Shown here: piece after piece, positions 1 to 7,907 of the stretch
Numbering within the stretch: position 1 is the first letter of the stretch
Layout: the number at the start of each line of letters is the position of its first letter
DNA from: Leptospira bandrabouensis
GTDB taxonomy: Bacteria > Spirochaetota > Leptospiria > Leptospirales > Leptospiraceae
Assembly: GCF_004770905.1 (NCBI RefSeq)
Contig: NZ_RQHT01000011.1
Coordinates: 1-42,595 of the forward strand
Direction: 5' to 3'
DNA length: 42,595 nucleotides
The notes under the pieces: model-generated
Databases searched by the model: none
What the model was told of the DNA's origin: nothing
What the model saw: only the letters and a program-made list of their open reading frames with translations
Made by a program: the position numbers and the translations under genes

Positions 1-73
1 AACGTATGGTAGTTTGTGTTTGAAGTTGGGGCCGTAGCCTCAAGTTGCTCCGTAGAGCTTGCTTGAGATTCAG
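1..73. repeat. Terminal direct repeat, left copy (circular join)
   Basis: These 73 bases are identical to the last 73 bases of the window (42523-42595). The simplest reading is that a circular molecule was written out linearly with an overlap, giving a unit of about 42,522 bp. A minus-strand gene runs across the join in one frame, which supports this. True short terminal repeats of a linear phage are the alternative. Confidence 0.9.
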
Positions 74-251
74 TGGGTCCATCCGTAGATGGTGTCGCAT
101 CGCCTGTGGTAGGGGTTTCCTCCGGTGGTTTTGCGTCTGCGTTCTCGTTCTTTGGTTGTTCCTGAATCCCTTCCGCAGTCGTAACTGTTGGTTGCTCCGT
201 AGAGCTTGCTTGAGATTCAGGATTTGTCTGAGGTTGATTATTCTTTGCCAT
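1..251 (-). CDS. Small Pro/Thr/Glu/Ser-rich virion-morphogenesis protein, 5' part (gene spans the circular join)
   Basis: An ATG at 251 opens a frame starting MAKNNQPQTNPES that is still open at base 1 and continues from 42522 to a TAA at 42468, giving 101 aa. The start overlaps the end of the upstream protease/scaffold-like gene (stop at 238), as in a coupled operon. The protein has no hydrophobic core; it is rich in Pro, Thr, Ser, Gln and Glu and contains the motif ESQASSTEQ twice, encoded by an exact 30-bp repeat. It lies between the protease/scaffold-like gene and the decoration and capsid genes, so a scaffold-accessory or head-decoration role is possible. No family is recognised. Confidence 0.7.
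   Translation of the reverse strand, partial: MAKNNQPQTNPESQASSTEQPTVTTAEGIQEQPKNENADAKPPEETPTTGDATPSTDGPTESQASSTEQLEATAPTSNTNYHT
44..73. repeat. 30-bp direct repeat inside the 101-aa gene, copy 1
   Basis: Bases 44-73 are identical to 191-220 and recur at 42566-42595 within the terminal overlap. Read on the minus strand they encode ESQASSTEQ in the same frame in both places, so the repeat is a coding duplication 147 bp apart. Confidence 0.95.
191..220. repeat. 30-bp direct repeat inside the 101-aa gene, copy 2
   Basis: Exact match to 44-73. The distance of 147 bp is a multiple of three, so recombination between the copies would delete or duplicate 49 codons without breaking the frame. Confidence 0.95.
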
Positions 252-1365
252 CGTTTTCTCCGTCAAGTAATTCTTCATAAGAAGACGATTTTCCTTCGGA
301 ACCTGGCTCTGGAGGATTAGCTCCTTGTGGTTTTGCAGAAAGTTTTACGAGTCCTGCATCAACGAGTCCTTTGAACTCATCTAATTTTGAATCAACGAAC
401 TGTTTGAATTCTTCCTCTGGTTTTTCTTTCGGTTGAAAACCAATGGAAACTTTCTCCAAATAGGTTTTGTGTTCTGGAGTGAGAGATCTTTCTTTAACGA
501 TCGTCTCAATGTGTTTTGAAGATTGCGTTTGAAATAAATCCGATTTCACTTTCTGATAAGATTCTTTGATTGAATCTGCGTCTTTTGCCTTCTGTGCAAA
601 TGTATCAATCTGCGATTGGGCCGTATGGACAAAATGCCGTCCAATTGCATCAGCAAGTCTATGATCTTGCCCTGGTTCGTATTCGATTTTCCCTTCTTTG
701 AAGGAAATTTTTCCAACTAACTCTGGAACAGTCCAGATTCGTGTAGCAGGAATTCCATTGTCTTTGATCATCTTGATCGCTTCTTCGATTGTCATTGGCT
801 TCTTATTCTCCTTGTTGTCTGGTTTTCCGGGTTCCAGATCCGGTTCTGGTTCTGGTTCAAAAAATTGCATTGAAGCTACGAGCTCAGCACCCTCGACTCC
901 AGGAACATCTTTTCCCTTTTTCCCGAGAGCGACTCCAGTTAGCTGTTTGATGGAATTTACAATGCCTTTGTCAGGAAGATCTTCGTAGGAAATATCCGCT
1001 TCCATCGATATCACATCATAACTGTGATCTTTTTCCGAAGCAACTGCCACATAATGATGAAGCTTTCCTCCAATATCTCTGAGTGTGCTTCCTACGATGT
1101 TACCTACTTTTGGACGTGATTCATCGATTCTAGTTTCACCATGACCCGCATAAGCTTGGATCGAAGTATGAACTGTGCTGTACAAAGACTTGATTGCATT
1201 CGCTGTCCATTCCAAAGGTTTAGATAGTCCACCGAGGATTCTTGGATTCGAAAAACCTTCTTTTGCCAGAAGATAGACTTTTACCACCTTTCCGGAAAGA
1301 GAACCTGGATCCTTTACTATGGATCTCCAATCGATGTTTGCTTGAATATAGCCATGAACGATCAT
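238..1365 (-). CDS. Putative capsid maturation protease fused to a scaffold-like domain
   Basis: 375 aa, start codon overlapping the portal stop (ATGA). The N-terminal 170 residues are mixed alpha/beta with HGETR near residue 75 and the segment SYDVISMEADI near 115-125; the spaced His and Ser of phage prohead proteases fall in comparable places. Residues about 170-195 are an acidic Pro-rich linker (EPEPEPDLEPGKPDNKE). The rest is charged and helical, rich in Lys, Glu and Gln, as in scaffolds. Its position, portal then this gene then decoration and capsid proteins, is where a protease-scaffold normally sits. The protease call rests on context and weak motif likeness; a Mu gpI-like scaffold/protease is the nearest concept. 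Confidence 0.45.
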   Translation of the reverse strand: MIVHGYIQANIDWRSIVKDPGSLSGKVVKVYLLAKEGFSNPRILGGLSKPLEWTANAIKSLYSTVHTSIQAYAGHGETRIDESRPKVGNIVGSTLRDIGGKLHHYVAVASEKDHSYDVISMEADISYEDLPDKGIVNSIKQLTGVALGKKGKDVPGVEGAELVASMQFFEPEPEPDLEPGKPDNKENKKPMTIEEAIKMIKDNGIPATRIWTVPELVGKISFKEGKIEYEPGQDHRLADAIGRHFVHTAQSQIDTFAQKAKDADSIKESYQKVKSDLFQTQSSKHIETIVKERSLTPEHKTYLEKVSIGFQPKEKPEEEFKQFVDSKLDEFKGLVDAGLVKLSAKPQGANPPEPGSEGKSSSYEELLDGENDGKE

Positions 1366-2669
1366 TGAATCACCTCTTCTTCATTTGTTTGAGTATTCAA
1401 AAGCGCATTTGAAATACCTGCGATCTCTCCACTTCTTTCATCTGATAGGCGCTTGATTTCTTCCTCTGAATCGATATTTGGTAGCATTTCTAAGAAAGTT
1501 CTAACTGAGATTTGCTTTGCATTTACGAGAGGTTGGAACGTATCAATCAAAAGTTTAATTTGTGCAGCAGAGATTTGTGGAAGTGTTGCATAAAGACCAA
1601 TTGGATTCAAAGCAGATCCAAAAAACTGATTTGAGATTGCACAAACATTGATGCAAATCTGAGTCCAAAGCTCCTGATGTCCGATTCTTTCCATCACAGT
1701 TGCGCTGTTTGTATCAGAAGCTATCTCAACTGCAGTCGCTCGATTCGACATTAGCTCTGGATACCAAAGATAGATAGGATATCCCGACATAACGGAGATC
1801 CTTTGTGCTCTAACTTGGATGTTTCGGTCCAAGGATTCAACACCGGAAAGATCTGCCTGTACATATTTTAGAGTAGTCTTCCAGGTTACAAGGCCCTGAC
1901 CTAACTTCCATTTTCTGCTACCTTCATCTTTTGGGCCACCATTGGGAGGCTTTCCTGATACTATATTTCTCAACGGCTCAAAGAAATTTTGTTCTTCCGT
2001 ATCGAGATGAGGAGTTGGATCCGCAAAATACTCATTTACTTTTGACCAATGTTTCATCTGCCTATCTATCTCTTCGATATCATTGAGGCAGTAGGCAACT
2101 TTGGGAGGGATCTGTTGCTCTCCAGTCATTTCGTCATTGTTTGAGTACGTGAGATAAACCAAGTAAGGCGAAAAGATTTCGTATTCACCATCTTTTGTGT
2201 CGTAACCGATCCCTTCTACTTTTCCATATTTATCGTATTTGAGACGGTATTTGTATTGAGAGTAAGGAAGCGCTTTGAGACCGATGTCTCCAGTTTCCAT
2301 AACATACAAGCAAACTGCAAGACGGCCCTCGCGTTCTGCAAGTTTTGCGAATTCCACAGTCTTTTTGTAAACGTTCGCTCTTTGGAACCAATCCTTCAGA
2401 ATATCAGTTGTCTTCTTCTCTCCTGATAGAGAAATTTCTCCACCTGCAATGGCTGATGCTCGGAAGTCCACAATTGCCCTTACTGCGAGAGCACCTAATT
2501 CATCTATGAAATGATACTTCTCACGAATAGCTTTTACAGCTTTCTCATATTTAAGCGATTGCTCCCTTTCCTCTTTCTCTTTCGAAAAGACTGCAGCAGA
2601 GGTGGAGTCCGGTTCCTTCGGGTATCTCCATGCCTGGATCGAAGCTGTAATGCGACGTAATATTGACAC
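1362..2669 (-). CDS. Phage portal protein
   Basis: 435 aa, start ATG at 2669, two bases after the terminase stop. Portals form the dodecameric ring through which DNA enters and leaves the capsid. The length, the position between large terminase and head assembly genes, and the segment SGYPIYLWYPELMSNRATAVEIASD (residues about 300-325), typical of portals of the DUF1073 type, support the call. The N-terminal third contains the usual charged wing region and the C-terminal part is helical. The gene is translationally coupled to the protease/scaffold-like gene by a 4-base ATGA overlap. Confidence 0.8.
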   Translation of the reverse strand: MSILRRITASIQAWRYPKEPDSTSAAVFSKEKEEREQSLKYEKAVKAIREKYHFIDELGALAVRAIVDFRASAIAGGEISLSGEKKTTDILKDWFQRANVYKKTVEFAKLAEREGRLAVCLYVMETGDIGLKALPYSQYKYRLKYDKYGKVEGIGYDTKDGEYEIFSPYLVYLTYSNNDEMTGEQQIPPKVAYCLNDIEEIDRQMKHWSKVNEYFADPTPHLDTEEQNFFEPLRNIVSGKPPNGGPKDEGSRKWKLGQGLVTWKTTLKYVQADLSGVESLDRNIQVRAQRISVMSGYPIYLWYPELMSNRATAVEIASDTNSATVMERIGHQELWTQICINVCAISNQFFGSALNPIGLYATLPQISAAQIKLLIDTFQPLVNAKQISVRTFLEMLPNIDSEEEIKRLSDERSGEIAGISNALLNTQTNEEEVIQ

Positions 2670-2671
2670 TT

Positions 2672-3967
2672 TTACGATTTAGCGAATACTAGGGGACTAA
2701 CATCAAGCAAATTTTTGTTTAGTAAGTTATACGCGCCGGCTGCGCCGTCTGCTTGGTCATCATGAGCATAGTCTTTATCATTATCTGTTAACATAACTAA
2801 CTCATCGATGAAAGCAGCGTTCCAAGGAGCACGAACAAGTTTAGTGATTTTGTTTTGTACCGAAGCGGAGAACGGTGACCAACGAACATGCTTTGCTCCT
2901 GTCTCAGATTGAATTGTCACATAGAATCCAGAGAGAGATCTTGCCATATCTTCTGATTGGTCCTTCCCTGCTTGGCCTGGATCTTGGAAAAGTAATATTC
3001 TATTTCCCATACCATCAAGCTGCGCAGTTTGGAGGATTTTGGATTTCACATCAGATGCTCTTTTTCGAAAACGAATTACATCGAGAATATAAAAATTTTT
3101 TGCATGATCCACACCTATTTTTACACCAACTGTCCAGTCTGGATCTGGATATGATTCGGATGGTTCCGATGCTGCTCTATCCCAACATCGTACAGATTGG
3201 ATGATACCAGGAACCTGGTGTGGTTCGATGATTTCGAAATCTTCTCTGGAAAAAAACATTCCTGCTTCCGATGAGATATTCCAATCTCCATACTCCCAAG
3301 CTCTTCTCAAATATTCAGGAAGGTCTTCTGTTGCTCGAGCTAAATAGGCAGGATCTTTTTCCATTAAAATGAGATTGTCGGAAAACAAAGAAGGAATATA
3401 ACATCGGGACCAACCCATTGGAGACGTATCGATCTTATAAGGATTGTTTACTGAATACCTTTCTTTAATTAATGTGTGTCCTCTTCCACCTGGATTGGCA
3501 GTAACGACAATTCGAGGAGGAAGTCCAGATCCACGAATGGTAGACTTGAGCTTATCAATTCCAAGAAAAGATTTGAAATTCCCAACTTCATCAAAGCCCA
3601 GCCAGCTGTATTCATGGCCCTGATAGTTATCTGCGTCGTCCGGTGATTCTAAATAGCGAAGTTTTAGGAATGCTCCACTTGGATGTGTATATACATTGTC
3701 CCCTTTATTTCGTACGAAACCCCACGGTTCCAAAAATTCACGGCATTTTGAAACGATATCATCTAGTTCAGCATAAGTTCTTCGGAAAATAACACCCCTA
3801 GTTTTTCCTTTGAGAATTTTGTATTGGGAAAGGAAATCTAAAAGTAAAGCAGCTGTCTTGCCTCCTCCTCGTGCTCCTCCGAAAAGTATTTCATTCGCAG
3901 GACAAGCAATCAGCTGGGCCTGTTTGAATTGAGGTTTTAGGATTGTTGGTTGAATCGTTTGTTCCAT
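2672..3967 (-). CDS. terL: Terminase large subunit (ATPase and nuclease)
   Basis: 431 aa, the DNA-packaging motor. The Walker A motif GGARGGGKT is at residues about 30-38 and the Walker B segment WLGFDEVGN at about 122-130, with catalytic Asp126-Glu127. The nuclease domain follows from about residue 260 (CWDRAASEPSE) with a later acidic cluster DDQADGAAGAY near the C-terminus. The start overlaps the small-subunit gene by 31 bases, consistent with co-translation. Length and motif order match standard phage large terminases. Confidence 0.95.
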   Translation of the reverse strand: MEQTIQPTILKPQFKQAQLIACPANEILFGGARGGGKTAALLLDFLSQYKILKGKTRGVIFRRTYAELDDIVSKCREFLEPWGFVRNKGDNVYTHPSGAFLKLRYLESPDDADNYQGHEYSWLGFDEVGNFKSFLGIDKLKSTIRGSGLPPRIVVTANPGGRGHTLIKERYSVNNPYKIDTSPMGWSRCYIPSLFSDNLILMEKDPAYLARATEDLPEYLRRAWEYGDWNISSEAGMFFSREDFEIIEPHQVPGIIQSVRCWDRAASEPSESYPDPDWTVGVKIGVDHAKNFYILDVIRFRKRASDVKSKILQTAQLDGMGNRILLFQDPGQAGKDQSEDMARSLSGFYVTIQSETGAKHVRWSPFSASVQNKITKLVRAPWNAAFIDELVMLTDNDKDYAHDDQADGAAGAYNLLNKNLLDVSPLVFAKS

Positions 3968-4377
3968 TCATCAAAATCCATTCTGTCTGGAACGACGAGG
4001 ATTGGTGTGACAGTTGGCAACGGTAGACTCCCATTCAACTCCAATTTAGCTTCTGGTTTTCCCATGATTCGATCCCACAACAAATCCATATTTTTGTTTC
4101 GGCCTCCTCCTTTCTTTTTCCCAAATTCCTTGAAAGCAGACATTACACCTTGTTCTAGTAGGTTTTCAGGAAGAGGGAGGTTATCTGGATCTGCTGTAGA
4201 GTATTTATAGTAGGCTCGAATCAAATTCTCTTTGGAAGCTGTTCTCATTTCTAGAATATCTTTTGGCAATGGAGGCCTGCCTGATGGATTCCCTGATTGA
4301 CCTTTCCTAAAAGTCGTCTTGGAATTCTTTGCTGTTCCTCCTGTTTTTTTCCTGTTAGCAGGTGTCTTACTCATCAA
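3937..4377 (-). CDS. terS: Terminase small subunit, DUF5681-type N-terminus
   Basis: 146 aa, first gene of the late operon. It starts with a basic stretch and then FRKGQSGNPSGRPP (residues about 24-37), the signature of the DUF5681 family, which often precedes large terminases. The C-terminal half has a Lys/Gly-rich patch (GKKKGGGRNK) and ends in a hydrophobic strand region. Small terminases recognise the pac or cos site and regulate the large subunit. The call rests on the motif and on the direct overlap with terL. Confidence 0.8.
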   Translation of the reverse strand: MMSKTPANRKKTGGTAKNSKTTFRKGQSGNPSGRPPLPKDILEMRTASKENLIRAYYKYSTADPDNLPLPENLLEQGVMSAFKEFGKKKGGGRNKNMDLLWDRIMGKPEAKLELNGSLPLPTVTPILVVPDRMDFDEWNKRFNQQS

Positions 4378-4418
4378 TACAGCTTAAAAATACATATAGC
4401 ATTGCTTTCAAGCTTTTT

Positions 4419-4444
4419 CCAGTTTTGGATATAATTAGAACTGG
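4419..4444 (-). promoter_or_regulatory. Inverted repeat in the late-gene leader region
   Basis: CCAGTT (4419-4424) and AACTGG (4439-4444) form a perfect 6-bp inverted repeat with a 14-base spacer, between the early-operon end and the small terminase start at 4377. Downstream on the minus strand TTGAAA (about 4406-4411) could serve as a -35 element for the late genes, but no good -10 follows. It may be an operator for a late regulator; the function is inferred from position only. Confidence 0.35.
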
Positions 4445-4471
4445 ATCAAAAGATAAATTTATCTTTTGATC
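4444..4471. terminator. Perfect 28-bp palindrome, bidirectional terminator between early and late operons
   Basis: GATCAAAAGATAAA is followed directly by its exact complement, a 14+14 bp palindrome with no spacer. As RNA it makes an A/U-rich hairpin ending in a U-containing arm on either strand, like bidirectional intrinsic terminators. A related AAAAGATAA/TTATTTTTT stem lies at the other end of the late operon (26177-26200). It probably separates the early operon (stop 4508) from the late operon (start 4377). A protein-binding operator is the alternative. Confidence 0.55.
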
Positions 4472-4507
4472 GGGAACGTTAGTAGTCAGTGCGTGTATTT
4501 CTTCTAA

Positions 4508-4780
4508 CTAAAGAATTTCCATGTGCTTTTCTGCGAATCTATACAATTTATAAAGAAGGGCCTGCGATTCTTCATAATTTAAATATGGAGTAGCCGCATG
4601 ATAAACAAAAGCACCTGATTTTTTTATCCAAACACGTGCCATAGGTGCATCACATTCTTTTCCCCAAACGATGAATAGAATTCGGGAAGGGTTCCCTGAG
4701 TTCATTCGCATGACTCCGCGAAATAGTCGATCATTGAGTGAAACTTCGATAGAGATTGTCGGCCGTTTAGTTATTTGCAT
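4508..4780 (-). CDS. Hypothetical protein, last gene of the early operon
   Basis: 90 aa, starting MQITKRPTISIEV. The protein is mixed alpha/beta with a hydrophobic strand (SRILFIVWG, about 32-40), a basic strand (ARVWIKKSG) and a helical C-terminus. No family is recognised. It sits 21 bases after the DNA methyltransferase stop and is followed by the 28-bp palindrome, so it appears to close the early transcript. Confidence 0.7.
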   Translation of the reverse strand: MQITKRPTISIEVSLNDRLFRGVMRMNSGNPSRILFIVWGKECDAPMARVWIKKSGAFVYHAATPYLNYEESQALLYKLYRFAEKHMEIL

Positions 4781-4801
4781 CTGAGATACTCCTGGTTGTT
4801 T

Positions 4802-5593
4802 TTAATTCCAATGATTGTTTTCCGGCATAAGAATCCTTCTTCTCGCTTTTAGAAAAATTTCTTTGTCCTTTTCAATGCCGATAAAGGATCTGTTTAGTTC
4901 AGCACATGCAACACCGGTGGTCCCGGAGCCCATACAGTTGTCCAAGACTAAGTCTCCTTCATTGGAATAAGACAGGAGAAGGAACCGCATAAGGGAAAGA
5001 GGTTTCTGTGTTGGGTGCATCCCCTTCTCGCTTTCCGATGGGAAACACAATACGGAATCCGGGAAACGAGATCCATCATCGATGTATTGATAGTCCTGAG
5101 ATTTTGGGCCGCGGATTTTGAAGAGTTGGCTCCCAGCGTTTCCTACAAGTTTTCCTTTCTTAGCGAAGTTCTTTGATACTTCATACTTCTGAGGATTGTA
5201 AGTAGGAAGCTTTTGGTAAAAAATACAAATGTTTTCATGCGATTTGTTTGGCATCTTCCTTGCGTTAAGGAATCCACTGGACTTTGTTTTATACCAAATC
5301 AACTCGTATCGGAACTCTTTCCGGTTGCTGTTTATCAAATCTGTTGTAAATGGTTGTGAGGCTGTAAGAACAATGGCGCCATTCGGTTTTATTACTCGGT
5401 GATATTGATTCCAAAGTTCACTGAATGGTAAAACCTTATCCCACTCACAGTCTGTTGTTCCGTACGGAAGGTCGGTAAGGATCAAATCAATGGAATGGTC
5501 TTTGATCTTTGGGAAAACATTAAAGCAGTCGTCGTTATAAAGTTGAACATTCACATTGTCAGAGATGCTAAACCTTTGTGTAGTGTATAGCAT
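4802..5593 (-). CDS. DNA (N4-cytosine/N6-adenine) methyltransferase, beta class
   Basis: 263 aa from the ATG at 5593, which lies just after the upstream stop and behind a GGGA sequence; a GTG at 5614 would add seven residues. Catalytic motif IV is DLPYG at residues 41-45 (a variant of DPPY). HPTQKP and [11 protein letters not shown] near the C-terminus form the SAM-binding region, so motif order is that of the beta class. The enzyme modifies phage DNA, probably to escape host restriction. No restriction partner is adjacent. Confidence 0.9.
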   Translation of the reverse strand: MLYTTQRFSISDNVNVQLYNDDCFNVFPKIKDHSIDLILTDLPYGTTDCEWDKVLPFSELWNQYHRVIKPNGAIVLTASQPFTTDLINSNRKEFRYELIWYKTKSSGFLNARKMPNKSHENICIFYQKLPTYNPQKYEVSKNFAKKGKLVGNAGSQLFKIRGPKSQDYQYIDDGSRFPDSVLCFPSESEKGMHPTQKPLSLMRFLLLSYSNEGDLVLDNCMGSGTTGVACAELNRSFIGIEKDKEIFLKARRRILMPENNHWN

Positions 5594-5594
5594 T

Positions 5595-5792
5595 TTAATT
5601 TTTCCCAACTCCACCTTTCTCGAAATATTCAGGTGGTGGAGGAAATATAGATGACCTTATTACATATAGATCCTCTTCATATTTTCCACTTCCTAAATAC
5701 CATAATGCAAAAAATGGATTTTTTAAAATCATAGTGCAAAAATTCAAACGAAACTTCGCTATAGTTAATTGTTTTTCTTTTGTGCTAAACAT
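5595..5792 (-). CDS. Small hypothetical early protein
   Basis: 65 aa starting [10 protein letters not shown], one base after the upstream gene and one base before the methyltransferase start. It has a hydrophobic aromatic centre ([10 protein letters not shown]) and a Pro-rich stretch (FPPPPEYF). No family is recognised. Tight packing in the operon is the main reason to accept it. Confidence 0.55.
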   Translation of the reverse strand: MFSTKEKQLTIAKFRLNFCTMILKNPFFALWYLGSGKYEEDLYVIRSSIFPPPPEYFEKGGVGKN

Positions 5793-5793
5793 A

Positions 5794-6096
5794 TCACATT
5801 CCTTTAATTACTTTTTGTGTGCTTACACCAAAGGATTTACATAAATCTATTAAATCACGGTATTGAACTGGATTGCCTGGATCGTTATATGAGGTGGATC
5901 TTAGCTGTATCTTCTCCACCTCATCCAAAAACTTCCTTTGTTCTACTCCGCAAGTAGGACGGGAAGCGAGCTGCTTAATCCAATCAGATACAATCATTAA
6001 CTTCGGGGATTTAGATTGTAAAATTTCCTCTAAGACTAATGATAACATAACTTTATCGCCGTGATATTGCTCTATGAGTTTATTTAGTTGGTTCAT
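5794..6096 (-). CDS. Hypothetical helical early protein
   Basis: 100 aa from the ATG at 6096 (MNQLNKLIEQYHG), chosen because that ATG overlaps the upstream stop as ATGA, the pattern used across this operon; an ATG at 6123 would add nine residues and overlap the upstream gene by 31 bases. The protein is mainly helical with one conserved-looking SDWIKQLASRPTCG segment. It has no recognised family. The short size and position suggest a DNA-metabolism accessory or host-takeover protein. Confidence 0.6.
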   Translation of the reverse strand: MNQLNKLIEQYHGDKVMLSLVLEEILQSKSPKLMIVSDWIKQLASRPTCGVEQRKFLDEVEKIQLRSTSYNDPGNPVQYRDLIDLCKSFGVSTQKVIKGM

Positions 6097-6308
6097 TTCT
6101 TCAATTTTTCCTTTCTTCGCCATTCTTTAACTATTGGTTTCAACGCCTCTATATCGAACTCTTCTATCCCAGCTTTTCTCATCTCGTTTATTGTCATCGG
6201 ACACCCCTTGAAAACGTCTAAGGCAATTGTATCTTCACCATGCGTTCTTATAATTTCGGCAGTTGCGCAAAGATAACCTTTTTCGAATTCGTGATTTTTC
6301 TCACTCAT
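6093..6308 (-). CDS. Hypothetical early protein
   Basis: 71 aa from the ATG at 6308, selected because GAGG lies six bases upstream; a TTG at 6323 is the alternative. The sequence MSEKNHEFEKGYLCATAEI is followed by a helical Glu/Lys-rich C-terminus (KEWRRKEKLKK). No family is recognised. It is coupled to the next gene by an ATGA overlap. Confidence 0.6.
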   Translation of the reverse strand: MSEKNHEFEKGYLCATAEIIRTHGEDTIALDVFKGCPMTINEMRKAGIEEFDIEALKPIVKEWRRKEKLKK

Positions 6309-6315
6309 ACAATCC

Positions 6316-6705
6316 TCATCCAATGAACGTTTTCAATCTACCAATGTGATCTACTTCGTTCTCAATATAGTTTTTAATCTCGCGAATTCTTTTCCTAAGA
6401 CTAAATCGCTTGTTCCTCTTCATCGGGAACGTATCAATGATCTTTTGAACTGTTGAGATCCGTATTTGAATCGCTTCCAGATCAAGCCTACCTGTTTCCG
6501 GGTTATAAAATTCCTTCAGATATTTTGGAAGGCCGAGACGTTGGGTCCATTCGATTCCGACATAAGTTCCATCACTTCTGAACTTACCCCTTTCCAGCCT
6601 TTCCTGGTCATAGTCTTCCTTTGGCATCGGTGTTTTGCCTTTATTCTTTTCTCTGTAGAAGTAGGCTTCATATTCTCTTTGAGTTGAGCGAGGATCAAGT
6701 GTCAT
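6316..6705 (-). CDS. Hypothetical early protein
   Basis: 129 aa, starting MTLDPRSTQREYEAYF, with its ATG overlapping the upstream stop (ATGA). It is charged and helical, with a basic C-terminal half (PMKRNKRFSLRKRIREIK) that could contact nucleic acid. No family or catalytic motif is recognised. Confidence 0.65.
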   Translation of the reverse strand: MTLDPRSTQREYEAYFYREKNKGKTPMPKEDYDQERLERGKFRSDGTYVGIEWTQRLGLPKYLKEFYNPETGRLDLEAIQIRISTVQKIIDTFPMKRNKRFSLRKRIREIKNYIENEVDHIGRLKTFIG

Positions 6706-7082
6706 AATTTAGCCCTCCCGATCGTTGAAAGTGGAGCCCAGTAAATCAGCTTCCTTTCTTGGTATTCATGAAACCATTTCCAAAAATCTTCCAAAGTATC
6801 AAAGCCATCGTTCTTGGCAAAGGCTAAGACACCATCATATCGATAAACCAGACCACTCCCGTTTTCGATAAGAACTCTTTCCTTTTCTGGATTGATGATT
6901 ATTGGAACTGTAAGGGTGCATATTGAAGTAGCAAACTCATGATATTTTTTTGTTCTGACGCCAGTGGCCATGTTCATAATTCGTCCAGGACTCCAACGAT
7001 TATGTGCATCTTCTCTGATAGTGTGGATTTTTTCTCCTGAGAGAATCTTGGGTACGAAACGTTCATTGAAGCCTATAATCAT
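6702..7082 (-). CDS. ASCH-domain protein (PUA-like fold)
   Basis: 126 aa. The N-terminus GFNERFVPKILSGEKIHTIRED (residues 4-25) carries the pattern of the ASCH superfamily, in which a strand, ILSGEKT and TIR precede a beta-barrel. ASCH and related PUA-like domains bind RNA or modified bases, and phages often carry them close to methyltransferases. Here the gene directly follows an adenine methyltransferase, coupled by ATGA. A role in reading or processing modified nucleotides is an inference. Confidence 0.7.
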   Translation of the reverse strand: MIIGFNERFVPKILSGEKIHTIREDAHNRWSPGRIMNMATGVRTKKYHEFATSICTLTVPIIINPEKERVLIENGSGLVYRYDGVLAFAKNDGFDTLEDFWKWFHEYQERKLIYWAPLSTIGRAKL

Positions 7083-7732
7083 AAAACCCCCTTCTTCTTG
7101 TAAAACTTGAAACTTCGATCATCATGGCCGGAAGAAGGATCAATAGAGATCCTTCCGAGGTAGTCATATTCATTTCCAGACCAAACAGGTTTTGAATAGT
7201 CCTTCCAAATCAGGATTCCACCTGGTTTCAGGACTTTGTGGACTGATTTCAATACCTTTGCTTTATCCACCAAACTACAGTTATATATTTCTTCACTATG
7301 ATACTTACTCCAAGGAGGATCTGCCATCACAACGTCAAAATATTCCTTTGGAAAGCGAAGGTGAACTTCAGTTGCATCCCCTACTACATCACGGACGGGA
7401 ACTTGGGTTCCGATCACTGCAAAATTACTGTCTAAACGACAATATGGTCCAGCTGGTATCGAACCGGAAAAGAGGTGAAGGAGGTTCCCCATATCTGGAA
7501 TGGCCGCATTTAACCTGACCATATCCTGAACTGCGTAGGCTCCTTTGTATCCAGAAATGTTTTTGAAGTTCTGGCCGTAATCCCATTCACCAAAGAAACG
7601 TTTCCCATTTGGATAAAGGAAAAGGGATTCAGGAAGGCCCATTAATCTCGCATACTCATTGTAATTTTCAACGATCGATAGAGGGGTGATATTAATCACA
7701 ATGCTATTCTGCATAGTAGGATAGTGCCTCAC
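7079..7732 (-). CDS. DNA N6-adenine methyltransferase-like protein (ADPPW)
   Basis: 217 aa from a GTG at 7732; an ATG at 7714 (MQNSIV) is a reasonable shorter start. HLFSG (86-90) fits the SAM-binding loop and ADPPW (137-141) is catalytic motif IV of amino-methyltransferases. LKPGGILIWKD follows as motif V/VI. It belongs to the phage MT-A70/Dam-like group that lacks a recognised target domain. Together with the beta-class enzyme at 4802-5593 the phage would add two methylation activities. It overlaps the upstream small gene by 29 bases if the GTG is used. Confidence 0.75.
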   Translation of the reverse strand: MRHYPTMQNSIVINITPLSIVENYNEYARLMGLPESLFLYPNGKRFFGEWDYGQNFKNISGYKGAYAVQDMVRLNAAIPDMGNLLHLFSGSIPAGPYCRLDSNFAVIGTQVPVRDVVGDATEVHLRFPKEYFDVVMADPPWSKYHSEEIYNCSLVDKAKVLKSVHKVLKPGGILIWKDYSKPVWSGNEYDYLGRISIDPSSGHDDRSFKFYKKKGVL

Positions 7733-7907
7733 TACAATGATCTTCTATATCTTGATCCGTTACATCAGCCCAGGTATTACAACATAAGGAATCTAGCAAT
7801 TCACCATCATCTAGTGAATCTCTTTCACCTTCAGCTATTTCCTTTGAGGCCGTTTTCTCCAAAAACCAAAGGAATATTTTTTGTCTGACTTCCTGTTCTG
7901 ACTTCAC
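7704..7907 (-). CDS. Small acidic hypothetical protein
   Basis: 67 aa, GTG start overlapping the nuclease stop (GTGA). It is acidic and helical (AEGERDSLDDGELLDSL), ending DHCSEALSYYAE. No family is recognised. Overlaps with genes on both sides support it as part of the coupled early operon. Confidence 0.6.
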   Translation of the reverse strand: MKSEQEVRQKIFLWFLEKTASKEIAEGERDSLDDGELLDSLCCNTWADVTDQDIEDHCSEALSYYAE

